The notes: generated by a model from the letters alone, not told the origin. A stretch of DNA of 64,000 bases from Chloracidobacterium thermophilum B (GCF_000226295.1 NC_016024.1:1533501-1597500); one strand, 5' to 3'; counted from the stretch's first letter, positions 1 to 9,634 are shown. Translations and numbers: made by a program.

Positions 1-557
1 CCATTCCGAACCTGACGGTCATCCGGCCGGCTGATGCCAATGAAGTCACCGCCGCCTGGTGTACGGCCATTCGCAACACGGAAGGACCGACGGCCATTGT
101 CCTCACCCGCCAGAAAGTGCCGACCTTTGACCGCACGCGCCACGCCCCGGCCAGCCTCCTCTCCAAGGGTGCGTATGTCTTTTCAAAAGAACAAGGTGAC
201 ACACCTGACCTCATCCTGATTGGAAGTGGCTCGGAACTCCAGTGGGCCGTCGCAGCTCAGGCGCAGCTCCAGCAGGAAGGGATTGCCACCCGCGTCGTCA
301 GCATGCCCAGTTGGGAGTGCTTTGAACAACAACCGGCTGAGTATCGCCACAGCGTGCTGCCACCAACCATCAAAAAGCGGGTTGCCATTGAGGCGGCCGC
401 TCCGCTTGGATGGAGAGATTACATTACAGATGAAGGTGCAATCATTGCCATGAAAGGATTTGGCGCATCAGCGCCATTTACCGTTCTGATGCGCGAATTT
501 GGCTTCACCGTTGAAAACGTCGTCGCCACAGCCAAGTCGCTGCTATCCCAAACCTGA
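1..557 (+). CDS. tkt: Transketolase, C-terminal part (5' end outside window)
   Basis: The reading frame is open from the window edge (first complete codon at base 3) to TGA at 555-557. It encodes the last ~184 residues of transketolase, the thiamine-diphosphate enzyme that moves two-carbon units in the non-oxidative pentose phosphate pathway and Calvin cycle. The visible part starts in the Pyr domain at the IRPADANE segment, a family hallmark. It then runs through the C-terminal domain (DLILIGSGSELQ, VVSMPSWECFE, IEAAAPLGWRDY, FGASAPFTVLMREFGFT). The thiamine-diphosphate-binding half lies outside the window. It is followed 93 bp later by the tal-pgi fusion gene on the same strand, so it is probably the first visible gene of a pentose-phosphate operon. 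Confidence 0.93.
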   Translation, partial: IPNLTVIRPADANEVTAAWCTAIRNTEGPTAIVLTRQKVPTFDRTRHAPASLLSKGAYVFSKEQGDTPDLILIGSGSELQWAVAAQAQLQQEGIATRVVSMPSWECFEQQPAEYRHSVLPPTIKKRVAIEAAAPLGWRDYITDEGAIIAMKGFGASAPFTVLMREFGFTVENVVATAKSLLSQT

Positions 558-650
558 CCGGGCAGAGCCTCACCCCAGTCTCACGCTTTACTTCACATAG
601 ATGCAGTCAAATTGAAGTCTGAATGGCTTTTACCTATGGGAGTAGTACCT

Positions 651-3485
651 ATGAATCCTCTCCGGGCACTCCACGAACAGGGACAGTCTCCCTGGCTCGA
701 CTACATCCGGCGCAGCCTGTTCACCAGCGGTGAACTCCAGCGGCTCATTGATGAGGATGGGCTGATGGGCATCACGTCCAACCCGGCCATCTTCGAGAAA
801 GCCATTACCGGCAGCCAGGACTACACTGCCGCCCTGGCGGCACTGGAAACCGAACACCTCGATGCCATGGCTTTGTACGAACGGCTGGCCATCGAGGACA
901 TCCAGCAGGCCGCCGACCTTCTCAAACCGGTGTATGAGCAAACCCAGGGGCGGGATGGCTACGTCAGCCTCGAAGTTTCCCCCTACCTTGCCAAGGACAC
1001 AGATGGCACGGTCGCCGAAGCCCGCCGGCTGTGGCAGGCCGTTCAGCGCCCGAACCTCATGATCAAGGTGCCGGCGACCCCGGAGGGGATTCCGGCCATC
1101 CAGACGCTGATTGGCGAGGGCATCAACATCAATGTCACCCTGCTCTTTTCGCAGGAAGCTTACCGCCGGGTGGCCGAAGCCTACCTGGCCGGTCTCGAAG
1201 CCCTGGCGGCCTCCGGCGGCGACCTCCGGCGGGTCGCCAGCGTTGCCAGCTTCTTCGTCAGCCGCATTGACTCGCTCGTGGACGCCAGACTGGAAGCCAA
1301 ACTCAAGGCCGGTGAAGGCGACCGGGCGCTGCTCGAAAGTCTCCGGGGCAAGGTGGCCATCGCCAACGCCAAGCTGGCCTATCAGGCTTACAAAAAGATA
1401 TTTGCCGGTGAACGCTGGGAACGACTGGCCGCAGCCGGTGCGCGCACGCAGCGCCTGCTGTGGGCGAGTACCGGCACGAAAAACCCGCAGTACAGCGACG
1501 TGCTCTACGTCGAGGAACTCATCGGGCCCGACACGGTCAACACCATGCCGCCGGCCACGTGGGAAGCCTTCCGCGACCACGGACGGGTGCGTCCGACGCT
1601 CGAAAGCGACCTCGACGCGGCACACGACACGCTTGAAACCCTTGCCAAAGTTGGCATTTCCCTCACCGAAGTCACGGACACCCTGCTCGTCGAGGCCGTC
1701 CGGCTCTTTGCCGAACCTTTTGACAAGCTTCTCAACTCGCTCGACAAAAAGTGCAAGGCCGTCAACTGGACGCGCCTCAACGCGCAGGAGCTGCACCTTT
1801 CGGCCGAGCATCGCCGGCTGGTGGAGGCCGAACTCGATGACTGGAAGATCAAGGGCAAGGTGCGACGGCTCTGGATGCGGGATGCCAGCCTCTGGACTGG
1901 CAGTGACGAAAGCCAGTGGCTCGGCTGGCTGGGGCTGGTGGAAGACCAGATGGCCAACCTGCCAACGCTGATGGCGGCTGCGGCCGACATCCGGCAGCAC
2001 TTCCGGCACGTCGTGGTGCTGGGTATGGGTGGCTCCAGCCTCTGCCCGGAGGTGCTGCGGATGACCTTCGGCATCCTGCCGGAAGCGCCGGTGCTTCACG
2101 TTCTCGACTCCACCGACCCGGCGCAAATTGCCGAACTCGAAGCGCGGCTCGACCTGGAGCAGACAGCATTTATTGTCGCCAGCAAGTCCGGCAGCACGCT
2201 CGAACCCAACATCTTCAAGCAGTACTTCTTTGAACGGATGAAGCAGGTCGTCGGGCCGGAGCGCGTCGGACAACACTTCATCGCCATTACTGACCCCGGC
2301 TCAAAGCTCGAAGGCATCGCCCGGGCCGATGGTTTCCGCTACATCTTCACCGGCGTGCCCAGCGTCGGCGGGCGGTACTCGGCGCTTTCCAACTTCGGCA
2401 TGGTGCCGGCGGCCATAATGGGCATCCCTGTTGGCGAGTTTCTCGATCTGGCCGATGATATGGTCAACGCCTGCTCGTACTGTGTCCCGATTGCCGAAAA
2501 TCCGGGGGTCGTTCTGGGTTGCGCGCTGGGTGTGCTGGCCAAAGCCGGACGGGACAAGCTGACCTTCATCACCTCGCCCAAGCTCTGGGACCTGGGGGCC
2601 TGGCTGGAACAGCTCATTGCCGAATCCACGGGCAAGCAGGGGAAAGCCATCATTCCCGTGGAGGGTGAGTTCCCCAGCGACATTTCGGTGTACGGCGACG
2701 ACCGCATCTTTGCCTACCTGCGCCTTGACGACGACGACAACGACGCGACTGATGCCGCCGTGGCCGCCTTCAAGGACGCCGGCTATCCGGTCATCGTCAA
2801 CCGGCTGGCGACAGAAATGACCCTGGGGCAGGAATTTTTCCGCTGGGAAATCGCCACGGCCGTAGCCGGAGCCATTCTGGGCATCAATCCCTTCGACCAG
2901 CCTGATGTCGAAGCCAGCAAGGTGGCCACTCGTGAACTGACGGCAGCGTATGAGCGCACCGGGGCGCTCCCGGAAGAAACGCCGGTCTTTGAGGCCGACG
3001 GTCTCCGGCTGTTCACTGACCCGGCCAACGCGGCAGCGCTCGGCACGCACGACAGTCTGGACGGCTATCTTCGCGCGCATCTGGGGCGACTCCAGCCGGG
3101 CGACTACTTTGCCCTGCTGGCCTACCTGGAGATGAACGCCCTCAACAAGGCGCACCTGCAGGCCATCCGGCATGCCGTTCGGGAAGAAAAGCGGGTGGCG
3201 ACATGCCTGGGCTTCGGCCCGCGCTTCCTGCACTCAACCGGGCAGGCGTACAAGGGCGGACCCAACACCGGCGTCTTTCTTCAGCTTACCTGCGAGGACG
3301 CCTATGACATGCCCGTACCAGGGCAGGGCTACACCTTTGGCATCGTCAAGGCGGCGCAGGCGCGCGGCGACTTCCAGGTGTTGGCCGAGCGGCAGCGGCG
3401 GGTGCTGCGGGTCCACCTTGGCAGGGATGTTGCAGCCGATCTGGTGAAACTCCGTGAGGCGGTGGCTCAGGCGCTGGCGCACTGA
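651..3485 (+). CDS. Bifunctional transaldolase / glucose-6-phosphate isomerase
   Basis: A 944-residue fusion. Residues ~1-370 are transaldolase: the Schiff-base lysine lies in the MIKVPATPEG segment, and there is GITSNPAIFEKAI near the N-terminus. Residues ~400-944 are a phosphoglucose isomerase with SIS-fold motifs GMGGSSLCPEV and SKSGSTLEPN. The two halves interconvert sugar phosphates of the pentose phosphate and glycolytic pathways in the cytosol. Such tal-pgi fusions are known in cyanobacteria and some other bacteria. The frame opens at a TTG at 612, but ATG 651 is chosen because GGAG at 639-642 sits 8 bases before it and the transaldolase homology starts there (MNPLRALHEQGQSPWLD). Between tkt and gnd it fits a complete pentose-phosphate operon. 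Confidence 0.95.
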   Translation: MNPLRALHEQGQSPWLDYIRRSLFTSGELQRLIDEDGLMGITSNPAIFEKAITGSQDYTAALAALETEHLDAMALYERLAIEDIQQAADLLKPVYEQTQGRDGYVSLEVSPYLAKDTDGTVAEARRLWQAVQRPNLMIKVPATPEGIPAIQTLIGEGININVTLLFSQEAYRRVAEAYLAGLEALAASGGDLRRVASVASFFVSRIDSLVDARLEAKLKAGEGDRALLESLRGKVAIANAKLAYQAYKKIFAGERWERLAAAGARTQRLLWASTGTKNPQYSDVLYVEELIGPDTVNTMPPATWEAFRDHGRVRPTLESDLDAAHDTLETLAKVGISLTEVTDTLLVEAVRLFAEPFDKLLNSLDKKCKAVNWTRLNAQELHLSAEHRRLVEAELDDWKIKGKVRRLWMRDASLWTGSDESQWLGWLGLVEDQMANLPTLMAAAADIRQHFRHVVVLGMGGSSLCPEVLRMTFGILPEAPVLHVLDSTDPAQIAELEARLDLEQTAFIVASKSGSTLEPNIFKQYFFERMKQVVGPERVGQHFIAITDPGSKLEGIARADGFRYIFTGVPSVGGRYSALSNFGMVPAAIMGIPVGEFLDLADDMVNACSYCVPIAENPGVVLGCALGVLAKAGRDKLTFITSPKLWDLGAWLEQLIAESTGKQGKAIIPVEGEFPSDISVYGDDRIFAYLRLDDDDNDATDAAVAAFKDAGYPVIVNRLATEMTLGQEFFRWEIATAVAGAILGINPFDQPDVEASKVATRELTAAYERTGALPEETPVFEADGLRLFTDPANAAALGTHDSLDGYLRAHLGRLQPGDYFALLAYLEMNALNKAHLQAIRHAVREEKRVATCLGFGPRFLHSTGQAYKGGPNTGVFLQLTCEDAYDMPVPGQGYTFGIVKAAQARGDFQVLAERQRRVLRVHLGRDVAADLVKLREAVAQALAH

Positions 3486-3602
3486 ACAACCACTGGACAA
3501 CCGGCCATCACACGGTGGCACAACGTGGTGGCAGAGGCGTTGGGCGGCTTTGTTCACCGTGTTTTTTGACCGCATTCACACAAGGAGCGAGGCACGAACG
3601 TT

Positions 3603-5036
3603 ATGGCGGAAGGATTGGCCGACATCGGCATGATTGGGCTGGCCGTGATGGGCAGCAATCTGGCACAGAACATCGAGCGCAACGGATTCACCGTGGCGGT
3701 CTGGAACCGCGATCCAAAGCGCGTGGACGATTTTATGGCGACCGTCGGCGCCGGCAGGAAGTTCATCGGCGCGCACACCCCGGAAGACTTTGTGAAGTCC
3801 CTGGCGCGCCCCCGCAAGGTGATGCTGCTGGTCAAGGCCGGGGAGGCTACGGACTGGACGATTGAACAGATCAAACCCTATCTCGAACCGGGCGACATCA
3901 TCATTGATGGCGGAAATGCGCTCTACCACGACACCATCCGCCGGGAACAGGCGCTCAGGGCGGCGGGGCTGCACTTCGTCGGATGCGGTGTTTCCGGGGG
4001 TGAGGAAGGGGCGCTGTGGGGGCCGTCGCTGATGCCCGGTGGCGCGCGTGAAGCATACGAACAACTCCGGCCGATTTTTGAGGCGATTGCCGCCAAGGTG
4101 GATGACGGCCCCTGCGTCACCTACATCGGCCCCAACGGTGCCGGGCATTTTGTCAAGATGGTGCACAACGGCATCGAGTACGGCGACATGCAGCTCATTG
4201 CCGAAGCCTACGACCTGCTCAAGCGCGTCGGGAAACTGACGGCCATGGAACTGGCAGCCGTGTTTGCGGCCTGGAACGAAGGCGTCCTCAAATCATTTCT
4301 CATCGAGATCACTGCGCAAATCTTCCGCGCCATTGACCCGGAGACGAACCAGCCGCTGGTGGAACTCGTCCTCGACAAAGCCGGGCAGAAGGGAACGGGC
4401 AAATGGACTTCCGAAACGGCGCTCGACCTGGGTGTTCCGGTTCCGACGATTCAGGCAGCGATTGATGCGCGGGTGCTTTCGGCGATGAAAGAAGAGCGCG
4501 TGGCGGCCAGCCAGGTCATTGTCGGCCCGCCGACATCGCCGGAAAGCCTTGATCAGGGAGACTTTATCGTTCTTGTCCACAATGCGCTCTACGCCAGCAA
4601 AATCTGCTCTTACGCCCAGGGCATGGCGCTGCTCGCCACGGCCTCACGGGTCTATGACTGGAACCTCGACCTGGGCGAAATCAGCCGCATCTGGAAGGGC
4701 GGCTGCATCATCCGCGCGCAGTTTCTCGACAAAATCAAACAGGCTTACCAGCGGCGGCCCGACCTGCCCAACCTGCTCCTTGACCCCGACTTCAACCAGT
4801 GGATGACCGACACCCAGACGAGCTGGCGCAGTGTGGTGAGCATCGGCGCGCTGGCCGGCGTCCCGCTGCCAGCGATGAGCGCCAGTCTGGCTTACTTTGA
4901 CAGCTACCGAACGGCCACGCTGCCGCAAAACCTCACCCAGGCCCAGCGCGATTTCTTCGGCTCACACACCTACGAGCGGGTTGACAAACCGGAAGCGGGG
5001 TTCATCCATACGGAATGGAAGCAACTCATTCAGTAA
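3603..5036 (+). CDS. gnd: 6-phosphogluconate dehydrogenase (decarboxylating)
   Basis: This 477-residue protein oxidatively decarboxylates 6-phosphogluconate to ribulose 5-phosphate with reduction of NADP+. The N-terminal Rossmann segment is IGLAVMGSNLAQNI. The substrate loop GCGVSGGEEGALWGPSLMPGG is followed by the catalytic signature HFVKMVHNGIEYGDMQ, and the C-terminal helical domain is full length. The length matches the long dimeric class (~470 aa). The start is the ATG at 3603, behind a purine-rich AAGGAGCGAGG stretch. The stop codon is part of a two-unit 18-bp tandem duplication (5032-5067). zwf follows 100 bp downstream, so the two NADPH-forming steps are adjacent. Confidence 0.97.
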   Translation: MAEGLADIGMIGLAVMGSNLAQNIERNGFTVAVWNRDPKRVDDFMATVGAGRKFIGAHTPEDFVKSLARPRKVMLLVKAGEATDWTIEQIKPYLEPGDIIIDGGNALYHDTIRREQALRAAGLHFVGCGVSGGEEGALWGPSLMPGGAREAYEQLRPIFEAIAAKVDDGPCVTYIGPNGAGHFVKMVHNGIEYGDMQLIAEAYDLLKRVGKLTAMELAAVFAAWNEGVLKSFLIEITAQIFRAIDPETNQPLVELVLDKAGQKGTGKWTSETALDLGVPVPTIQAAIDARVLSAMKEERVAASQVIVGPPTSPESLDQGDFIVLVHNALYASKICSYAQGMALLATASRVYDWNLDLGEISRIWKGGCIIRAQFLDKIKQAYQRRPDLPNLLLDPDFNQWMTDTQTSWRSVVSIGALAGVPLPAMSASLAYFDSYRTATLPQNLTQAQRDFFGSHTYERVDKPEAGFIHTEWKQLIQ

Positions 5037-5067
5037 ACCCGCTTCGGCTAGTAAACCCGCTTTGGCC
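5032..5067. repeat. 18-bp tandem duplication containing the gnd stop codon
   Basis: Two adjacent 18-bp units (5032-5049 and 5050-5067) both begin AGTAAACCCGCTT and match at 16 of 18 positions. The first unit contains the TAA of gnd. It is one of several junction duplications in this window. Confidence 0.85.
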
Positions 5068-5136
5068 CCGACCACCGTCACGGACGGGTGTCGCGGTTGC
5101 ACCGGCCGTGACGGTGAGCGTAAAGGAGCACATCCT

Positions 5137-6669
5137 ATGGCGAACGATCTCAATCCCCTGCGCGCTGAAGCCCGCGTCGAACGCACCCCAGACCCCTGTA
5201 CCGTGGTCATCTTTGGCGCTTCGGGCGACCTGGCCAAACGCAAGCTCGTCCCGGCGCTGTTCAATCTGGCCCGTGAGCGCCGCCTGCCCGGCGGTTTTTC
5301 CATCGTCGGCTATTCCCGCAGCCCCCTGAGCGACGAAGCTCTGCGGGCACTGATGTACGAAGCCGTTGTCCGGTTTTCCAGTTCGGGTCCGCCCACAGCC
5401 GCCGAGTGGGAGAGCTTTGCCGCCGGCATGTTCTACTGCCAGGGTGGGTATGACGATGTCGCCGGCTACACCCGGCTCAAAGAACGTCTGGCGGCGATTG
5501 ATGCCGAACGGGGCACGAGCGGCAACCGGATTTTTTACCTCTCCACTCCGCCCAGCCTCATCGGCCCCATTATGGATACGCTGGGCGCTTCCGAACTGGC
5601 CCGGAGTGCGCCCGGAAGCTGGACGCGCATCATCATCGAGAAACCGCTGGGCTACGACCTCAAAACCGCCCAGGAACTCAACGCCCACATCAGCCGCATT
5701 TTCGATGAGAGTCAGGTCTATCGCATTGACCACTACCGCGCCAAAGAGACCGTTCAGAATATCGTCGCCATGCGGTTTGCCAACGGCATCTTTGAGCCGG
5801 TCTGGAACCGCCGCTACATAGACCACGTGCAGATTACGGCTGCCGAAGCCGTCGGCGTCGAAGGGCGCGGTGGCTACTACGAAGGCTCCGGCGCGGTCCG
5901 CGACATGCTTCAGAACCACCTGCTCCAGTTGCTGGCCCTGGTGGCGATGGAGCCACCGATCTCGCTGGAAGCTGATGCCATCCGCGACGAAGCCATCAAG
6001 GTGGCCAAAGCCATTCGCCCCCTGGTGCCATCCGAGGTGGATGCCCATGCCGTTCGGGGGCAGTACACCGCCGGCTGGGTTGGCGGCAAGGCCGTTCCCG
6101 GCTACCGCGAGGAGGAAGGCGTCAGCCCGACTTCAACCACGGAAACCTACGCCGCCATCCGTTTTGAGATTGACAACTGGCGCTGGGCCGGCGTGCCGTT
6201 TTTCCTGCGCTCCGGCAAGCGCATGACGAAGCGGGCGGCCGAAATTGCCGTCCAGTTCCGCCAGGTGCCGATGCGCCTGTTCAGCACAACGGAAGCCGAT
6301 CTGCACGAACCCAACCTGTTGGTGATGAAAATTCAGCCCGATGAAGGTCTGACGCTGCGGCTGGCGGCCAAACTCCCCGGCCATGCCATTCACCTGCGCT
6401 CGGTCAACATGGAATTTCGCTACGGCACGTCCTTTGGCGTCCGGTCGTCGGAAGCCTACGAACGGCTCCTGCTCGATTGCATGTTCGGCGACGCCACCCT
6501 GTTTACCCGGCGCGACATGGTGGAAACCGGCTGGGCGCTCATGATGCCCATCCTCGATCACTGGGCGGCATCCGGTGAACGCAACCTGCACTTCTACGAG
6601 GCCGGCACCTGGGGGCCGGAAGCCGCCAACCGGCTCATGGATGAGGGGCGCGCCTGGCGACGGCTCTGA
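5137..6669 (+). CDS. zwf: Glucose-6-phosphate 1-dehydrogenase
   Basis: A 510-residue enzyme for the first oxidative step, glucose 6-phosphate to 6-phosphogluconolactone with NADP+. The nucleotide-binding motif FGASGDLAKRKLVPAL is near residue 25. The active-site segment reads RIDHYRAKE instead of the usual RIDHYLGKE; the catalytic H and K are kept but two residues between them differ. The frame is open upstream to 4897, overlapping gnd. ATG 5137 is chosen because AAAGGAG at 5122-5128 lies 8 bases upstream and the family N-terminus starts here. opcA follows in the same direction 56 bp later. Family assignment is secure; the altered signature is noted separately. Confidence 0.96.
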   Translation: MANDLNPLRAEARVERTPDPCTVVIFGASGDLAKRKLVPALFNLARERRLPGGFSIVGYSRSPLSDEALRALMYEAVVRFSSSGPPTAAEWESFAAGMFYCQGGYDDVAGYTRLKERLAAIDAERGTSGNRIFYLSTPPSLIGPIMDTLGASELARSAPGSWTRIIIEKPLGYDLKTAQELNAHISRIFDESQVYRIDHYRAKETVQNIVAMRFANGIFEPVWNRRYIDHVQITAAEAVGVEGRGGYYEGSGAVRDMLQNHLLQLLALVAMEPPISLEADAIRDEAIKVAKAIRPLVPSEVDAHAVRGQYTAGWVGGKAVPGYREEEGVSPTSTTETYAAIRFEIDNWRWAGVPFFLRSGKRMTKRAAEIAVQFRQVPMRLFSTTEADLHEPNLLVMKIQPDEGLTLRLAAKLPGHAIHLRSVNMEFRYGTSFGVRSSEAYERLLLDCMFGDATLFTRRDMVETGWALMMPILDHWAASGERNLHFYEAGTWGPEAANRLMDEGRAWRRL

Positions 6670-6725
6670 CCTGCCGGCGGCCAAGCCAGGCCCGATCACA
6701 GGAGAAATGGCAGAAGGAGATGCCC

Positions 6726-7895
6726 ATGGGGATTGTCGAAGACATCGAACGCCGCCGCCCGGTTGACGTGGCGGCCATCGAACGCGAACTGACCGAGTTG
6801 TGGAAAGCTGCGGCCGAAGCCAAGGACGGAGCCGCCACCGATGCGGTCATGCGCGTCTGCCTGCTCAACCTGCTCGTCTTCATCACCGATGAAGCCCGCC
6901 TTGGTGAAGTCTCGGAAGTCGTCGCCAAGGTCACGGAATCCGCGCCCTGCCGGGCCATCATCATGCACGCCGACCTCTCCAGGACAGCCACCGAAACCCA
7001 CGCCTGGATAGCCTCCCACTGCCACCTTGACGATCAGATGCGCCAGGTGTGCTGTGAAGAAATCCGGGTGGCGGCCAGCGGTTCCGCCATCCGCTACCTG
7101 GCACGCACGGTGGCCCCGCTCATCGCCCCCGACCTTCCGGTGTTTCTCTGGTGGCAGGATTTGCAGACGCTTCAGGAAAAATACTTCCTCGACTTTCTGC
7201 CGGAAGTGGATCGCGTCATCGTGGACAGCCGTCAACTGACGCACCGTGACGCACAGGCACCGCAACTCGCCCGCTTTGTCCTCGAAGCGCGTCAACGGGC
7301 TGCCTTCAGCGACCTCAACTGGACGCGCCTCACCCGCTGGCGCGACCTTATTGCAGGGCTTTTTGACGCACCTGATTTGACGCACTACCTGCATCAATTG
7401 ACGCGCGTCACAATCCTTTACGCCAAGGACGAAGAGGCGTCAGGCATTCCGCTTCAGGCCTTGCTGCTGACCGGCTTCTTTGCAGCCCAGTTGGGGTGGA
7501 CACTCAAGGATGCTTACGAGGTCAGCCGCCACCAGGCGGAGCTACGCTTCCGCGCCCGTCAGCGGCGCGTCACGGTGACGATTGAGCCACAGGAGAGCCA
7601 GGGATTGCCACAGCGCCAGCTTACCGAAGTCATCCTGCTGGCTGAACGGCCGGAAATGGCGCGCTTCAGTGTGACCTGTCACCCGTCAGAAGGTGCAGAC
7701 TGGCTTTACACACCGGCCGTCGAGATTTCCGGCGGCGTGCGCTACCACACGACGATTGCCCTGCCCCAGTTGACGGAAGCGCGCCTGATGTCGCGGGAAG
7801 TTGAAATCTTCGGCCGGAGCAAGCCCTACGAACGCGCCCTGCGCGTGGCGCTCGACATCATCACGGAGCTGGAACTCGATGCTCAGTTCAACTAG
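6726..7895 (+). CDS. opcA: Glucose-6-phosphate dehydrogenase assembly protein OpcA
   Basis: This 389-residue protein resembles OpcA, which in cyanobacteria and actinobacteria activates or helps assemble glucose-6-phosphate dehydrogenase. Visible family features are the PDLPVFLWW segment near residue 140, followed by the DRVIVDSRQL segment, and a C-terminal mixed domain. No catalytic site is expected. Two in-frame ATGs lie at 6720 and 6726. AAGGAG at 6714-6719 abuts the first and is 6 bases from the second, so 6726 is preferred. Its place directly after zwf matches the gene order in other genomes. It overlaps pgl by 17 bp, suggesting translational coupling. Confidence 0.9.
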   Translation: MGIVEDIERRRPVDVAAIERELTELWKAAAEAKDGAATDAVMRVCLLNLLVFITDEARLGEVSEVVAKVTESAPCRAIIMHADLSRTATETHAWIASHCHLDDQMRQVCCEEIRVAASGSAIRYLARTVAPLIAPDLPVFLWWQDLQTLQEKYFLDFLPEVDRVIVDSRQLTHRDAQAPQLARFVLEARQRAAFSDLNWTRLTRWRDLIAGLFDAPDLTHYLHQLTRVTILYAKDEEASGIPLQALLLTGFFAAQLGWTLKDAYEVSRHQAELRFRARQRRVTVTIEPQESQGLPQRQLTEVILLAERPEMARFSVTCHPSEGADWLYTPAVEISGGVRYHTTIALPQLTEARLMSREVEIFGRSKPYERALRVALDIITELELDAQFN

Positions 7896-8643
7896 CCGCC
7901 GCGTCATTCGGGTGTTCCCGACGGCCGAAGACCTGGCACGGCAGGCCGCCACCTCGTTTGTGGAACAGGCGGCTGCGGCCATAGCGGACCGCGGCCGGTT
8001 CAGCGTTGCTCTTTCCGGCGGCACCACGCCACGCACTGTTTTTCGCTGTCTGGCCCGCCCCGAAGCTGCGTCACAGGTTGACTGGTCACGGGTGCACTTC
8101 TTCTGGGGCGATGAGCGCGCCGTACCGCCGGACGACCCCGAAAGCAACTTTCGTCTGGCGCAGGAACACCTGCTTCAGCCACTTGGAATTGCCGCTGAAA
8201 ATATCCACCGCATCGAGGGTGAGTTGCCTCCGGCCGAAGCGGCCGCCCGCTATGACGCCCACCTGACGGCCTTTTTTGGTGCAGAGCCGCGTCGGTTTGA
8301 TCTCATCCATCTGGGCATGGGGGAAGACGGACACACAGCCTCACTTTTTCCCCACACGGCCGCGCTGGACGACCCGGAAGCCCGTGTGGTGGCCAATGAA
8401 GTTCCACAGCGGCAGACGACCCGCATCACCTTCACGGCGGCGCTCATCAACGCGGCGCGGGCAGTGGAATTTTTTGTGACTGGCGCGGGCAAAGCGGGCG
8501 TGTTGCGGGAAGTGCTGCTGGGTGCGGAGCAGAAACATCATTATCCGTCGCAAATGATCTGCCCGACCGACGGCACCCTGACTTGGTTTGTCACTGCCGA
8601 CGCAGCCGCCCAGCTTCCGGCCGACCTGCTGCGCCATGCCTGA
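7879..8643 (+). CDS. pgl: 6-phosphogluconolactonase
   Basis: A 254-residue NagB/DevB-type lactonase that hydrolyses 6-phosphogluconolactone between the zwf and gnd reactions. Motifs are ALSGGTTPRTVF near residue 45, FFWGDERAVPPDDPESN near residue 75, and LIHLGMGEDGHTASLFP. The open frame begins at 7801, but ATG 7879 is preferred: GGAG at 7865-7868 precedes it and homology starts just after (RVIRVFPTAEDLA). The start lies inside the end of opcA. It completes the oxidative branch encoded by this operon. Confidence 0.95.
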   Translation: MLSSTSRRVIRVFPTAEDLARQAATSFVEQAAAAIADRGRFSVALSGGTTPRTVFRCLARPEAASQVDWSRVHFFWGDERAVPPDDPESNFRLAQEHLLQPLGIAAENIHRIEGELPPAEAAARYDAHLTAFFGAEPRRFDLIHLGMGEDGHTASLFPHTAALDDPEARVVANEVPQRQTTRITFTAALINAARAVEFFVTGAGKAGVLREVLLGAEQKHHYPSQMICPTDGTLTWFVTADAAAQLPADLLRHA

Positions 8644-9505
8644 CCGCCGACTCGGACTGGTCTTTGCCGGGGGCGGCAACCGCGCCTTTTATCAGTTGGG
8701 CCTGATGCAGGTCTGGCAGGATGTCTGGGCGCAGACGGCGGCCGTAGCCATGTGCAGCGCCGGGGCCTGTGTCGTGGCCATGCTGCTCAGCGGCCGGGCC
8801 GAAGCCACGGCCGACTTCTGGAAACGGCGCCGCGCCCACGTCCGGCGCAACATCAACTGGCTGCACCCGCTCATGGGCAAGCCACTGGCGCCCCATGCGC
8901 CCATTTACCGTGACACGCTGGATTTCTGTCTGGCTGAGGGCGGTTTTGAACGCCTGCGCGCGCAACCGTTTCCCCTGCTCGTGCTCACTTCCCGCCTTCC
9001 CGCCGGACTCCCGCCCAAAGCGGCGACACTGGCCGGGCTGCTGGCGTACAACCTTGAAAAGAAGCTCAAGCCGGGTCTGGTTCATCCCACGTGGGGCCGG
9101 CGGCTGGGCTTTCGTCCGGCTGTCTTTGACCTGCGCCGTTGCCCGACGGCCGCCGATGCGACGGCACTGATTCTGGCGTCCTCGGCAACGCCCCCGTTTA
9201 CGCCCCTCGGCCGGGTGGACGGGCAGGCGTTGCTCGACGGCGGGCTGGTGGACAACATCCCGGCCTTTGTGCTGGATGACCGGCCGGATGTGGCGCAGCA
9301 GGTGGTCCTGATGTCGCGGCCCTACCCGCCACAGGTTGTCGGCCGCCAGGGGCACCGGCTCTATATTGCCCCGTTGACACCGCCGCCCGTCTCCCGCTGG
9401 GACTACACCCGCCCCGACCTGGTTGAGGCCACCATCGAGCAGGGCCGCCGGGAAGCCACCCTGCATCGAGCAGCGCTGGATGCCTTTCTCGCTGAACCCG
9501 CCTGA
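8636..9505 (+). CDS. Patatin-like phospholipase family protein
   Basis: A 289-residue patatin-fold acyl hydrolase. The oxyanion-hole motif is FAGGGNRAFYQLG at the N-terminus. The nucleophile elbow reads MCSAGA, so the serine is kept but the first glycine of GxSxG is a methionine. The catalytic aspartate is in LLDGGLVDNIP near residue 200. No signal peptide is visible, so it is probably cytosolic or peripheral. The ATG at 8636 overlaps the end of pgl (stop at 8641-8643), so it is co-transcribed with the pentose-phosphate genes. A functional link to that pathway is not evident. Substrate is unknown. Confidence 0.82.
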   Translation: MPDRRLGLVFAGGGNRAFYQLGLMQVWQDVWAQTAAVAMCSAGACVVAMLLSGRAEATADFWKRRRAHVRRNINWLHPLMGKPLAPHAPIYRDTLDFCLAEGGFERLRAQPFPLLVLTSRLPAGLPPKAATLAGLLAYNLEKKLKPGLVHPTWGRRLGFRPAVFDLRRCPTAADATALILASSATPPFTPLGRVDGQALLDGGLVDNIPAFVLDDRPDVAQQVVLMSRPYPPQVVGRQGHRLYIAPLTPPPVSRWDYTRPDLVEATIEQGRREATLHRAALDAFLAEPA

Positions 9506-9634
9506 AATTTCAGCGTCCCTTCGCGCCCATGACGCAGACGACCAGGTCGCCAGCAGGTTGTATCACCCGGTTGACGCACCGACGTTGTGGCACCCATCCG
9601 CCGGTCATGCTGCCGGGGTGTTTTATCCGAACCC

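Noticed and set aside
630-2276. 548-codon frame antisense to the tal-pgi gene
   Set aside because: Shadow of a certain gene; no recognisable motif and low-complexity composition.
3486-3602. Terminator between tal-pgi and gnd
   Set aside because: ACGGTG and CACCGT followed by GTTTTTTG could pair, but the loop would exceed 40 bases. The evidence is too weak to list, and it would split an apparent operon.
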